Notes: a model not told the origin generated them from the sequence alone. A stretch of DNA of 64,000 bases from Diphasiastrum complanatum (GCA_029204225.1 CM055100.1:55507278-55571277), one strand, 5' to 3'. Shown: positions 35,501-49,900, numbered from the stretch's first letter. Made by a program: numbers and translations.

Positions 35501-37228
35501 CCAACGACTTGCTTTTACTTAAGCAACTTTGAAACTTGAAAAAAAAAAACATAGTGAATAGCCTGTTCTATAAAAGAAACAAGCTTAACATTCACATATA
35601 AGCCTTTAGGAGAAACCTACAACTTACTTTTAAACCTTCAGTTTTACAGAAACTTAGTAAAACTAAATCTTCTTTCCCAATAAACCCAAAAAACTTAAAA
35701 TACAACAAGTTTTAAAGGTTAAAGGGAATAAAAGAGCCATTGTTAAGAAGATTACTAGTTAACACTTAACTAGTTTTTAATTCCCAACAACAAAATTACA
35801 ACCCTTTCAAAAATGAATTTGAACCTAGGCTAAAAACACACAACCAGCCACATTCCATTAGGGAATACCAACGCAAAGACAAATAAGGGAACTTGTGCAC
35901 CTCTAAAGGAAATCGACCGCTCTGATACCAACTGTTACAACTCCCTAGGATCATCGACTGCCTTAAAGGTTTCGCACACCCCATATCAGTGACGACGCAC
36001 CGTAACCGCCCAACCGTAGGGTCACAACCGACCCACCCCCATGCCATGGAGCAATCGACATAATCATGCCCGGTCAAGCCTCCTACGATAACTGGCATCC
36101 CATACCACCAGCCATCGCACTCGGCTCTCCCTAACACACATCTCCTGGCTTGGAGATACATCCTGGCTCATGCACGTGCTCTCAATCCACCAACTCCCGG
36201 GTAGACTGAGTGAATGGAAAGAGGGAAACCCCACCACTATATAGGCATAACACAGTGGGTCCTATCAAGCACGGTCCTGCCGGCGACACGTGACCACCTA
36301 GGATGGTGACGCGTGGCACCTAGACATGTCGATAACTCCAGTCCTGCGTCATGCCCCTTGCGAGGCCGTCACTGAAGGGCGTACCGTTATGGTACATAAC
36401 ACTAACCCATCTGTCCTGTGTCCTAGTGTGGTATCAAGGAAGCGCTTGGCTTCAGCCATGGCATCCCGTGTATCCGGGATCCCTCTGACCCTAATGTTGT
36501 GAGGCTTTTGATCTTTGGATTTCTCTTCTTGAATGGTGGCTGAAATGATCGAGGATATGGGAGCACTTGGCTTGGTTCCTTTGTTCAATACCGATGCCCA
36601 GGAGAGGGCCTCTTCCTTCTGTTTCTCGATCTTTTGTTCCAATTGTTTTATCGTTGTGGTAGTAGAATCAGAAGCTGCAACCTGCTTGTTTCCAATTGCT
36701 TGTTCTAGATATACAATCTTGGACTGCATCATGCTTTTTCCCTTGATCAAAGTTGATACCATTTCTTTCAACTGTGAAATTTCTAGTTTCATGGTTTGGA
36801 AATCGGCTTTGAACTGATCTTCCCGAGGAGAACAGTTTTGTGGATTTAGAGGGAGTGTAAGGGAGAGATGAGGATGATTCTTGAGTGGAAGAAGAGCAAG
36901 AAGTGGATGATCTGGGAACACGAAGGATGCTAGCAACAGTAGGATCAGCGGAGCAACGGGGCAGAGGAGGAGGTGGCAGGCAGCCCTGCTGCCTGTGTGG
37001 CAGGTGTTTCAGTAGGCGGCAAGGGTGCTACAGCAGGCAGCGAAGGTGTTTCAATAGGTAGCGAGTGTCCACAACAGGTGTAGGCAGCGTGGTAGCAGGG
37101 GATCTGGTAGCGTTGCTTGGAGGAGGGGTTGGGCGTGGGGGACTCTTCCTCCATGGAGCCATGTCAGCGAGAGAGGGATGGAGCGTGGATAGAGATGGAG
37201 ATGGAGCCCTAGCAGGCAACCATCGCCG

Positions 37229-37287
<59 letters not shown>

Positions 37288-40200
37288 AACTTTGTACGTA
37301 ACTAAAACATTTTGCTGGCATTTGCAGGCATTTCCAATATTGCCAAACGAGAGCGTAATCGTGGGGCAAAGCAACTTGATGCCCTTATGAAGGTTACTTC
37401 GAGATCTATTTGAATAGGTTAAGTTGACGAAATGCATACTTCTTGTGGTGCTTGATTGGAACTAGGACATGAATAAAACTTCTCTCCTCGTTAATGCTAG
37501 CATTTGTTGCCATTTGGCTTGTATTTCACCTTTTAGAAAAGTATCTCATCAAAGATACTCTACATGATTAAGAGCATAAAAGATAATACGACCATCTATG
37601 CTTGTGACTGTACATAGTTGTTGGCATTGATTGCAATGAGGGTGAAATAGTTTATGAGTTTCTTAATGTTGTGGTTGATGCCTACACTTTGTTTTCCTTA
37701 CTTGGAATTTTCATCTAGTAGTAGGAATTTTCATCTAGTAGTAGCAAATGAAATGGATTGGAAAATCAACAGTTCTACTCAGCTGGTATAGGAGTGTCTT
37801 TCGTTGTTGGAATACAGATCTCTATACAAGCATCCCTCCCCCAAATGGAACATGTAAGGGAGGAATGCCATTTTTAGGGTTTAAGGACTTCTTTGTTAGT
37901 GAAAATTATACTTAGTTATATGTAATACTTTTTTTCTTGCTTTTTAACGGCTTCAACTCCTGTTGTGGATACTTGGTGACTCTTTTTTGTGTTGTAGATT
38001 GATTGAATCTATTGGGGTGGAATATAGAAAAAAGGTTGACTCCTTGTAGATTTTGAATACTTCATTTTTAATATAGTGATGACATAGCCAATTGTTGTTT
38101 ATTTACCAAGCTTATGCTTAGGTATCATTCATTGGTAGGCTTTGTCCTTAAGTTGGCAGTGCGAGTTTTTTGCTGCTTGCTTGTTTTTTTACTGCCTTAT
38201 GTTTAGGTTGCACTGTTTATTATAATTGTTGGATTTTTTATTGTTGATGAAAATTGTGGTGATATGCCTCTTTGAGAGAGGAATTTTGTCTAGATTTTCC
38301 TTCGTTGATATTTTGAGGACTTACTTGCTCTTGAAGTGGTGATAGTTCTTTGAAGAAATTGCCTTTTTCTAAAATTCAAATCAGTAAGGTCCTTGTTAAT
38401 TACTCGAAAACCCGACAGGTGAAGGCTTTGATGTCCGAAGATTGTAGTACAAGGAAATTTGCATGTTCCAGTCCAATATTTTACTCACAGCTTCACAGGC
38501 TTTCTTTGTTTTTCTGTTCAACTAACCTTTAAAAAATTCATTGTTGTGAAGCACAAGATATTTGGCTTTTTGAATCTATTATTGACTTTCATGATTGCTC
38601 TGGAGCAGGAATTATCAGTGCCTTTGCGGATCTATTTGCAAGAATTTCCTGAGAGAGAACGTTTACACCTCTATGAGCAATCTTTGCTTGAGCTAACTCT
38701 TGGAGAAGGCAAGTATGAAGAGGTAAATAGATATAGTAGCCTTCTTTATTACATCATTCTTTCTTTTCTTGCAACTTGGAGAGACAAGAACATAATAGTG
38801 CACACATTTTCGAAATGATAAGTTGAATTTACTAAAGTGCAAAGGATTTATCTCCGAGCTAAGTCAAGAAATTTTGTGCTATTTTTTGACAATGAAGTAT
38901 CAAAATTAAGTGCGCAAAATTTTAATATGTAAGTTACCAAGAAAATAATGTTCTTCTACAAATACATGGAAACATTTGGTTGTCTTGTTTCACCAGAGCA
39001 TCATTGTAGGTTCTTGAATGCAATATTGATGACAAATTTGGAAAAATAGGAGAATCTATGGTCATTTATTCACAATGCGAGTGTGACTTTAAGGTGGTAG
39101 AAATGGTTCAGAAAATGGTTGCTAGTTCTAGTTTTCAAAGTTACTTAGATTTTGGACATTCAATGTGCTCAGGTCTCGATATATTCTCATCTAGCATCCA
39201 AGAACCTAGTTCATGAACACTCCACATTCTGCCTAGGAGGCAATCAAACCGTATTCTCTTGCATTAACATAGCCTTAAACTTTTGCCTAATTGACTCATT
39301 TAGACTATTTACTTTTTGTGATTGCAAATGAATTGCTGATGCCAAAGAATCACATGATGTAGATTGCTGTACTACACTAGTATCATGGCTATCTACCATC
39401 ACTACATTAACCAATACATCACTACAAGCATTCACATCAATCACATAACAACAATAAAGATGCTGCAAAGTTTTTGCCATTGCTCTTTTCTATTGAGTGA
39501 TTTGAACTTGGTGTCATTCTCATATGCCTAGGAGATTTGAAGTACTCTCATGGCTTCTCCCATCATCTCTAAATTGGAAATTTGTCTCTGCAACATTAAT
39601 ATGCTGAAGATATCTATAACCTATGAGATGGAATCTAACAAAAAATAATCATATATGAATGTTAGTTCTCTCCTCCTTGGATAGAACCTATGCTCTGTCT
39701 CTCGGCTCAGCCTCGATCCAATTTGATCATTTTAGAGTCTTCCATATTTCCCCCAGTCAACTTTATAAATGTTTGGAAGATTCTGAGTACAATGTTTATT
39801 TTTGCATTCTGAAAGATGTAACTTATGTAGATGGGCATGTTATTATTCAATGTCTAAACATTGGTTTGTCGCAAATGCCTTTAAGTAAACCCCTTAATAA
39901 CCATTTAGTTGAAGATTCACATGAGGGTAAAGTGTTTAGGAGGCTTAGATAGGAATTTGCTGATGTTTTTCCTGAGCATCTGCCTCCTTTTAGGAGAGTT
40001 CCCCTACGAGTCAGTAATAGACCCATAAAAATCCACCATCTTGCGTTATAGGCTTCCAACCATTAATTATGACCAGATACACATGTGGGCCCCAAATCCC
40101 TCATAATCATAATTAAATTATGGGTCGACTTAGGCCTACTGACCTCCTAATGGGATAATAATCCGAGATCAGTCCAATCGTGGGCATGACAGAGGCATTC

Positions 40201-43200
40201 GCCTCTGTGTTGACTTTAAAAGGATAAACAAGTGTTATAGAATTGAAAATAGAGATAGAAAGGATCGTTAAATCGAGGTTTACCAACCTAGGAATCCTCG
40301 ATGGTCTTCTACAACTCAAAATAGATCAAAAACAGCAACATGCAATCAACATGCAAGCAAATACAGTGACATGCAATCAACATGCAAGCAACTATGGAAA
40401 CATGCAAGCAATCTGAAGAATTCTAGAGGCATGCATGCAACATGCATGGACTAGTACTTGCACATGCAAACGAAAATTGCTAGCAAATCGTAATTTTTTC
40501 GACATGCAATGAATAGATCAAACTTTCGAAGTAATCGGATCTGCTGGCTATGGAGGGCAGCGAGCAAGATGAAGAGGATGCGAGCAGAAATTTGCATGAA
40601 ACTCCCATCAAAAACTTGCTACACAAATCTCTCCACCTCTGCATCTGATATGCGAGGGCAAGTGGATATGCCCATCCCCCGCCCATCTGGCCTGATGAGT
40701 CGTAGCAAATGGGCCCTAACCCTGGTAAGAGAACCAGTAAAGATGCCGCCACAATGCAGGCATCTCCATCTGCGGGCACCAGATCCCTGGTGCGTAGCCA
40801 CATCCCCCTCTGTCAACTCTACCTCTGACCAAATGCCTCTACCAAGGACTGGCATCGTGTGAATCTGTCAATGTGTCAGATCGTGTGACTCAGCCAATGT
40901 ATCATCAGATCGTGTGACTCAGCCAATGTATCAAACCTGCAAAAGAGGTAGCAAACAATCACATGTCAGTATTCTGTTGGTAGCAACAACAATCGGATTG
41001 TTCGCATTCAACCCTAAATTCTAAAATGCATGTGGTTTGGGCCCTAAACCGAAAACATTCTCTAGAAGCGATAAAGACCGGAACTAACAGCACAGGCATT
41101 TTTGAGGGCATGACGAAACACAGTTTGGCCTAAAATTGCACCTCAATCAGATGACAAATGGAAAAGGGGCATGAGATTCATATCTTTTGAAACAAGCAAA
41201 AATGGAAAAAACTAACAGCATGAGCATCTCTGTGGGGTTCAATACAGATGATTTGAAACCAAAAACCAGTTCATCACATTGCCTACAGCTCATTGTATGA
41301 GCTACCAAGGTTTGAAGTCAAAACTTACCTAAAATCGTTTTGGAGACAAACGCCGCCACCTCGTCGCTTCCACCGTCCTGATCATGCACAGATCGATGCC
41401 CCACGCTGCCCACAATCCACGGACATTTACGAGCCAAAAATTTTCATTCTCACCTCCTCATCCTTGCTCTCTCTCGCTCTCCAAATCTAAAAATGCAATA
41501 TTTTTTATGTGAGCCGCGGGCTGCCTGCTCGCGGCCCACATAAAAGAATTTCAAAATTTTTTCGCGTTCCGGGTCGGTGAAAATTCTTCTTGTTCAGATC
41601 ATAGAAAATCTTGATTTTTACCCTCGGCAAACTACAGAAACTGTATTTTCTTTAAGTATGGGTTTAGAATCTGACAGATTATGATTGACTAATCATAAGA
41701 TTCTAAATGTTTATGATTGACGGATCATAAAATGATACTTAAAGGTCATTAGATGGTTATATGGAAATATGATGATTCTTAAGGTGATGAGTAGTTCTTG
41801 ATCAATTGGTGAAGTTAAAATTTAGATTTGTTATTTGAACTCTAAATTTGTGTACAAACTTGAGATTGTTTGGATCTCACAGGCATTTTCATTAAGTAAT
41901 TGTTTGCTTATGAGAAATTTGCTTAACTTTATGTAGTCAAGGAATGCTTGTGTACTGGTTTTCAGCCTAAAATCTCCGGTTAATTAGGAGCAGTTAAGTC
42001 TATCAAGATTGAATGATTGCTATTTTCTGGTATATGATGCTAGGGATAGAGCACTTATCTCAGGAGAGTATTTGGGGTACTCGGGACTGAGTTGAAGTCA
42101 TTTTTATCTTGATGGATCTCCTAAGAGATTTTGATGGGATGAAATTTGTACCAAGAAGCATTTATGACAGGTCAACAAGTAATTGTTGATAGTCTTGGAC
42201 TCTAGATGTTTTGGATCTTTAACTTTTGAACATTAATTTCCAATATAAGATGAGGACTCACCCAATGATTCATGTAAATTGAGGTACATGAAGGTGATGT
42301 TATTAGATTGGAGAGAATCAAACCCAATAGGGAAATTTATCTTTTAGTGTACTTCTAAAAGGTCGATATAGCATTTCAGTGTAGAGACAGATAATTTGAG
42401 AAGTATCCCATCTCTAAATACTTATTTGATATTGAAGTCAGACTAAAGATTGATTTTCAAGGTAATTGTGAAAGTTAAATGATTGATTTGTTAGCTTTTG
42501 AACTTAATCTTCTGATTTGGTCGACTGCTCATCCGGGTGTATCATGTAAATTTAGTTTATATGATGATGACAGTTTGATGTATTGAAGATTTTGTCCATT
42601 TGGAAGATTTATCACTCAATGTACCTTTGGACCCTGAATGAGTACTCAGGATCAGAGATAAACAATTGAGAAATTATTCTATCTCTGTGTGCTTGCTTAG
42701 GTTGGTTGGTTAAATTGAGGATAATGATTCATGGGAAGAGTTAAAAGCATACAAATTGGGTTTTCCCTAGTTACTCGTTCTGAGGACAAAACTAGTTTAA
42801 GGGGGGAAGAATGTTACGTCCATGTCCTGTATAAGGGAATCGGAATAATTCCTGACGTGGATAGCCGGTCACTCTAGATGTATATGGTTATTGGTTATGC
42901 CTCGTCATTCCGGGCTTGGCCTGTAAAGTAATTAATAATCATATGAGGGCCCAGACCTATAATTGGACATAGGAGCACATGCATAGTGAATGTCTGCTTC
43001 AGTGCAAGAGTAGGAGGTTAATAACTCAATATAGGTTGCATGGGGATCCTAGGGGGAATATTCTCTCTGTCATGAAGAGAATATGTCCATTGGAAACTCG
43101 CCCATCCTCCTATTGGAAATCCAGTTTCTTGAGCCCGTTTCTCCTCCTCTCTCTTAGGTTCTTCACTATGGCTTGGGGGGCTAGGTCCAGGAGGAAACTC

Positions 43201-43945
43201 CAGGAGGGATCTAGGTTTGGATGGGTGGTTTTGCTCCACAGATGTCCTTTTGGTTGTTTTGCAAGAGGATCTAGTCAGATCTTCATTTGGTGATCCTTAC
43301 AGTTATAGAATTGAAAATAGAGATAGAAAGGATCGTTAAATCGAGGTTTACCAACCTAGGAATCCTCGATGGTCTTCTACAACTCAAAATAGATCAAAAA
43401 CAGCAACATGCAATCAACATGCAAGCAAATACAGTGACATGCAATCAACATGCAAGCAACTGTGGAAACATGCAAGCAATCTGAAGAATTCTAGAGGCAT
43501 GCATGCAACGTGCATGGACTAGTACTTGGACATGCAAACGGAAATTGCTAGCAAATTGTAATTTTGTCGACATGCAATGAATAGATCAAACTTTCGAAGT
43601 AATCGGATCTGCTGGCTATGGAGGGCAGCGAGCAAGATGAAGAGGATGCGAGCAGAAATTTGCATGAAACTCCCGTCAAAAACTTGCTACACAAACTAAA
43701 ATGATAGTATATGCTATAAGGAGCATTCTAACATCATTAATCCTGGAAATTGCTCCTCCAATTGGGTCGATTGGATCATGAATGCTTGCTGTCCATGAAT
43801 TACCGGCAAGAAGAACTTTACATTAGCAAGAATACAAAGCAATAAATCAGATCCAACAAGACACCAATCTAGGATAGCATTACACTAGCATTAATTAGCA
43901 AGAGATTCTACCACAGAAACAAATCACAAGAGCGTATGTGAGAAG

Positions 43946-43990
<45 letters not shown>

Positions 43991-46900
43991 ATAGTGCGCC
44001 CACCTAGGAGGAGGAGGTATCATTTATAGATCGGAAACAAATGATATGTGATGTACATGGCTTCCAAGTGTCAAAAGTAGGTGAAATAGGTTTCCCACAT
44101 GCTAAGCATGCACTTTCCCTCTTCATGCAATGATTTGCCTTGGTCCACAAGTTTCCTATATAGGAAAAATGCGCCCTCCTACAACATGAGAAAATTCATA
44201 TAGTTCCAACATATAGTTGGTAGCATGTAAAATTGCCCCTAGGGCCCCATGTACATCTTATGGGCCTACTCAAGGTTTTAAAACCTTAACAATAAATTTT
44301 TATAATGTTTACAAACTTGGTAAGCCTATTTAAACTTTGAGAGAATACAACGCAAATTAAAATTGTGTGGCGCTAAAATACATGTTGAAATTGATCAAAC
44401 TTAAACCATAACAACAAGATGACCATCAAGAATAGACATCCCTTACCTACGGGATGAGGATGTCCCTAAGACTGGTTTTTGAACCAGTTATGGCCATTAT
44501 GAGTTTATTGGTGTTACCGTTTGGACTCTGGAATGCATCTGCCACATTCCAATAGAGGATGAACAATATTCTTCGTCCATGTTTGGGAAAGTTCATGGTA
44601 GTGTATTTAGATGACATTAATTTATAGTCAGACCCTTGAGGAGCATGAAGAGCATCTTTGTATTGTCTTAGAGCTTCTAAGGCAAGAAAAGCTCTATGCT
44701 AAGGAATTGAAAGGTGAGTTCTTTCAGACCAGACTCAAGTACCTAGGCCATATCATTTCCAATCGTGGCATGGAGATCGATCATGATAAGGTTTGTAAAG
44801 TGCATGAATGGCCAATTCCCCAAACAATTCATGAGGTGAAATCATTTCTTGGCTTCATAGGATTTTTTCATAGATTCATTATGGACTATGCTATTAGAGC
44901 CTTGATAGTCTTGTTGAGATGGTTTCTCAACATGTATTTGAAGTGAGTTGGTTTCATAACACAATAGCATTGCCCTTAACGAATGTTCTTAAGGGGGTGA
45001 AGAAAAAGTGTAACCTCAGAAAAAGTCCCCCTATAGTTTGGATTGATGAAATGCATGAGAGTTTTGAAACTCTCAAGCATTGTGTCTCTACGACTCCAAT
45101 TTTACACATAGTTGATCCTAAATAGACCACTTTTGGTAGAAACGGATGCTAGCAACTTTGATGTAGGAGCGGTCCTTTATCAGGACGGTAGACCAGTTGC
45201 GTTTGAAAGCAAAAAGTTGAATCCTGCTCATTGTAGGACTGTAGGTATTCTACGTATGAAAAGGAACTTTTTGCAGTCATTCACATGTAAAAAGTTTGGA
45301 GGCAATATTTATATGGTGCTAGATTTATGCTGATGATTGATCATCAATCCTTAAGTATATATGTGATGTTGTAGATTAAAGACGCTATAAGGCTAGTTGG
45401 TCAGAACTCATTCAATAGTTTCAGTTTGACATTAAGTATCATGAGGTACACTGAACAATGTGGCTGATGCCTTGAGTCGGATTGGGGAAGCTAATCAGTG
45501 ATGCTTTTCTGAGATCCAATCTGATTTGTATCTTTTACTTCGAGATCTTTGTCGAACCAGTGGTTTTTTCGGTTGCATCTGGACCTATACTATGTATATA
45601 GAGGTGGATCTCCATGAACTGATTATTCATTCTCACTTGGAGAATGAAGGGCTCTTCCCACGTGGTTTGGCCAAGATGTGAGTTTGCTAAGAGATGGAGG
45701 TATGTGAGGCTTGAAGCTAGGGTGCGGTGGTATGGGACACCGTAGCCTAGGGGAGACTTAGCATGCTTGATGGTGGTCTATAGCTCCAGTGCATGGGGGT
45801 GAGATGGTAGTATCTCTATGGAAGGCGGTTTCAAAGCGTCGTCACCTGATTGTGTCCTTACTGTTAGAGAAAAAATATAGATAGAAAAGGATCGTAAAAT
45901 CGAGGTTTACCAATCTAGGAATCCTCGATGGTCTTCTACAACTCAAAATGGGTCAAAATCAGCAAGCTGTGGTTCATAGATTTGATCTTAGTTCAATCTG
46001 TGTGAATTCTTCTCTATGCCTTTCAGATGAATCAAGGACAGGAATATGTCTACTTGCTGGCCCAGTTGAAAGCGTTAAATCTGGAAAAATCAGAACCAGA
46101 TTGACTTGTAATTGCTTCTGTTAATAGAGCCTATGCAATAGATGACTTATGCCTTTGATTTCACCTAAATCTGACAATACATGAAAGAGAAATCTATGAT
46201 TGAACAAAACAGAACCAGCGCCCTCCCAAAAAACAGAACCAGCGCCCTCCCAAAAATGGTTGATTGTTGTCCTGGCTCTGATCTGCTCTAAATTTGAAGT
46301 GGGAATGATCTGACTAGTAGCGCCCTCCTCCAAGAATCAGTATGCAACTGTTCTCATCAAAATCTGATGATAGGAGAAGTAGAAACAAGTAAATGATCAG
46401 ATCAGATCCTACTGCGAGCTACTACACAATTTGCGATGGAGGAGACAACAAAGTGGGGAAGATTATCCCAAAATCACACTCCTCCAAATCGTGGAGGTTC
46501 TATTTATAAGAATTGATGTATGTACAATGTATTGCATGCTATTGCCAAGTGTCCAAGGTAGGTGGCAATTTGCATGTCTAATTGCATGTGTCTAGTTTGT
46601 CATGCATGCATCTTGCATGTCGCATGCAAACTAGGATATGTGGCAAACGAACTTTTTCTCCCCCATGCACATATGCATGGGGGTCTACCAAACTCCAGTG
46701 GACAAGTGGCATCATCATACAAGAAGGCCCTCCACGAGTTTGTACTAAAAAAATTTGCCTAAGTTTATTTGGGCCTTAAAACTTTGGACCCAGGTATGAC
46801 CATGTACCACTTATAGGCCTACTTAAACTTTGAGAGAATACAACGCAAATTAAAATTGCGTGGCACTAAAATACATGGTAAAATTGATCAAACTTAAACC

Positions 46901-49900
46901 ATAACAGCTCCCTCCTAAGTTTGGTCAATTTTGCATACTCCAAGCTTCTTCCTACGGCGATGAAATAATTTTGCATGGAGTGGTTTTGTAAGAATATCTG
47001 CAACCATGTTACTTGAGTCAATGAAGATAGGGGAGATAATCTTCTTCTTGACTAGATCTCTCAAATGATGATACTTGATATGAATATGTTTGGTCCTCCC
47101 ATGAAATACGGCATCTTGAGTTGATTGTTACAATATAGGTGACATTTTAATTGTTGGATGACCTTTCATTTCTAAAATAGACTTCTTCTTGGAATTTTAG
47201 AAGAAAGATATGTGTTCGTTTTCTTGAGCGTGATGAGGGTAAATACGTATAATATAGTGATTATGCTTTCAAAATTGTAACTCTTAGATTTATTGTTTCT
47301 TGGTATGTTCCTCCTTTCTATTTTGAAATTATTCCATAATGCTAATATAGTTCTAATGTTTGTAGCATGCTTTTTGTTACCTTATATCGTGTGCTTTGGA
47401 TATCAGGTTCTAGAAAACGTGGATGCTATTCGTAAGAAAATACTGAACGTGGGAAAAAACTATGCTTCTGTTTGTGCTAAGGTGCTCATTAACCCACATC
47501 TGCCGAATTTTTTGTTCTCACAAGCAATGTGAACTTTTAAACTGATTGTTTTTTCCAAGCAAGCACTTTGATTCCAATAATTTATGTTATGAAAACGTTG
47601 ACAATTACCAACATGTCAAATTTTTATAAACATACAAACCAAGGCTTTAAAGTTCAGTTCATTTTTGTTTGGAAGAGCTTTTTGAGTGCAACTTCTCTAT
47701 TTATGCTCGATACCATAGTAACATTCAAAATTGTCTCAAACATGGATGGGTGTTCTAAATATCTTGAAACCCTGACAATCTAAACACACTTTCATTAGGG
47801 GCTCAAAGGTCAAGATGATGGTGAATTGAAACCATAGTTGCCGGTTCCGGAACGGAACTTGACCAATTTTTTTTTCAAAAAATATGTACTTTTTTAGCAA
47901 AAAAAAAGTGATCCTGACTTCAATGTATAAAAAAATACGCTCGTGATCTACGCTGGATTCAGCTTTTGAAGAACAATCCAGTAGATCAGATTTTGATAAC
48001 CATCGAGGGATAGATATGCGCGATTTTGACAAGCATGGAGGATTGGATATGCGCAATAAGAAATTGCTACTCTGCGGTTAAAAAAGAGAGAGAAACCCAA
48101 AATGTCATTTTTTAATTCCAGACTCCAGAGGATTCACATGTTTCACATTCAGATTGGACATTGATTCTTTTGAAACCCACATGATGAAGAAAATGTGACT
48201 GTGCTTATTTTGGTTACTAGAAAGTAGGGCACCAGAAATTTCAGAGATTGACGCCTTCATCTATTCAAATTTTGTTGCTCAAAGTTGTGATATTTCTTTG
48301 GATTGGTAGGATGCTGAGTAGTCTACATATGGTTTATTGATCAGTTATCTGAAAGTTCGGATTCGAAATATCCGCTTTTCAGCTCGCATCTTCGTCTTGC
48401 AGGATCTGATCAAATATAGAATCCTGGAAGTAGAGTCCTAAAGCATTTTCTGTGAATTTTTATCTTTGAGGCTTGGAAAGTTAGGTTATTAAAGATTTAT
48501 GATATGTCTTCATTCTTCATTTGCAACATTTTGTCTTCTCTTTGACATCTTTTGGCTGTGTTTTGAAATATAGATTGGTAGACTATCAGATTCAGGGGTC
48601 ACTTGATGCTCATCTACACCTCAATCAAGGTGATTTAGGATATCTCTGTTTGCTGGGAAACTGTCACCACTCCTATCATTTGCATAGTCCAAAACCCTAA
48701 ATTTTGCTCCCATTTGCTTAAAGTGTAGGTGGTAATTTGCCTGGAACATTCAGATCCTTTTTGCAGCTTGATTAGTCCTTGAACGAAGTTCAAAGTTATG
48801 ACCTCCAGTTTGCTGGAAAATCATGGCCATTAAGGTGCTTTTCCTTTGGGGCTTGAAACTCTATGATTTGTTCATATTTCGTGCTAAAAATTTAGGATTT
48901 GTTTGATATCTTCTTTGATGCTTAAGCCTCAGCCTCAGATGACGTTTTCTGTGTCTTGTAGTGTACTGCATTTTCCTTATAAAAATTCAGATCACGTTTG
49001 GGCACACATTTTGATGGCACTACATGTTTGCAGCATCATCTTCCACTTTTCTTTTTTTGTCATGCCTGTTACTCAAGGTACTACTGCTAAGATAATTTAT
49101 CCTTAAAGGATGGTTTTCATGCATTTCATCAAGACAGGTGGGAGCAAAGACAAATTAGCGGTTCAATACTTTTAAAGTTAGATAGATGATCTATTAAATG
49201 CTATCATGACCATTTTCAGACTATGCAGTTATGGCATCAGACTCTGCATGTTCAACTTCTTCTCTTCTGACCACAGTTTTGGTTTCTGCTTCTATTCCAT
49301 CGAAGATTTTTTGTATCGTGAGCAACCTCTTCCCAATTTTTGTCTGTTTTGTCTATCCAGTTTCAACGCACTGTTTGTACACCTTGTGTTGTTACATCTA
49401 TCTCGCAAGTTGATTCTGTATTGCCTTTTTAGTGGGTCCTGGTCAGTCCTTTTGCAAATTTATTATGGTGTCACTCAATGCCGAGGATCCTATTTATGCT
49501 TTTATATGTCATTCCTGGTTTATATGCCTAGCTTGGGGTCATTCAATCCTTTTGCTGTGGCATTGGCTGACAATGACTTTATCATTGATGCTTTTTATGT
49601 GGCATTCTTGGTCAATACACAGATTAGAATAGTATCCTTGAGAAACAAGTTTCATTCATATCATTGCCACCAATGACCCTTCCCTTTCTCGTAGCAAGAT
49701 CTTCATTTCGTGGCAGCAACATTTGCAGCATCCTTTGACATTTTTATTTACCAGCATCATCTTTTTATGCCGATAATGCGAACACTATATTCTGTGATCA
49801 TGGAGCATTATAGATAGAGATTTGGCCAGCTAACAATTTATGTTTTAATAACCATTGGAGATATGATTATCACCAATGACAAGTTCCAATTATTGGCTGA

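Larger units (their letters stand above)
29438..36401 (-). mobile_element. Gypsy-3, Ty3/gypsy LTR retrotransposon
   Basis: 6964 bp with LTRs at 29438-29895 and 35933-36401, TG..CA ends and target duplication CTAAC (29433-29437, 36402-36406). It is inserted in LINE copy D ORF1. The LTRs differ at about 15 of 458 sites plus an 11-bp indel. Coding capacity is broken by four in-frame stops, a 1-base insertion and an apparent ~20-bp deletion. Confidence 0.95.
40233..44413 (-). mobile_element. damaged Copia-like LTR element splitting a gypsy fragment
   Basis: A block starting TGTTATAG and ending CCATAACA, flanked by ACAAG (40228-40232 and 44414-44418), with gypsy RT sequence contiguous across it. 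Its right LTR is 43302-44413. The left LTR is only partly kept (40233-40627). The interior is scrambled and holds a hAT-type BED piece and a gypsy LTR. Minus orientation is inferred from a related LTR at 45862, which follows Copia RNase H. Confidence 0.65.

Noticed and set aside
40861-40932. Duplicated GTGTGACTCAGCCAATGTATCA words as a regulatory site
   Set aside because: A simple local duplication inside degraded transposon sequence; nothing else supports function.
49206-49676. 156-codon ORF in intron 4
   Set aside because: Phe/Leu/Ser-rich without domain, inside an intron of the NOG1-like gene; probably chance in T-rich DNA.
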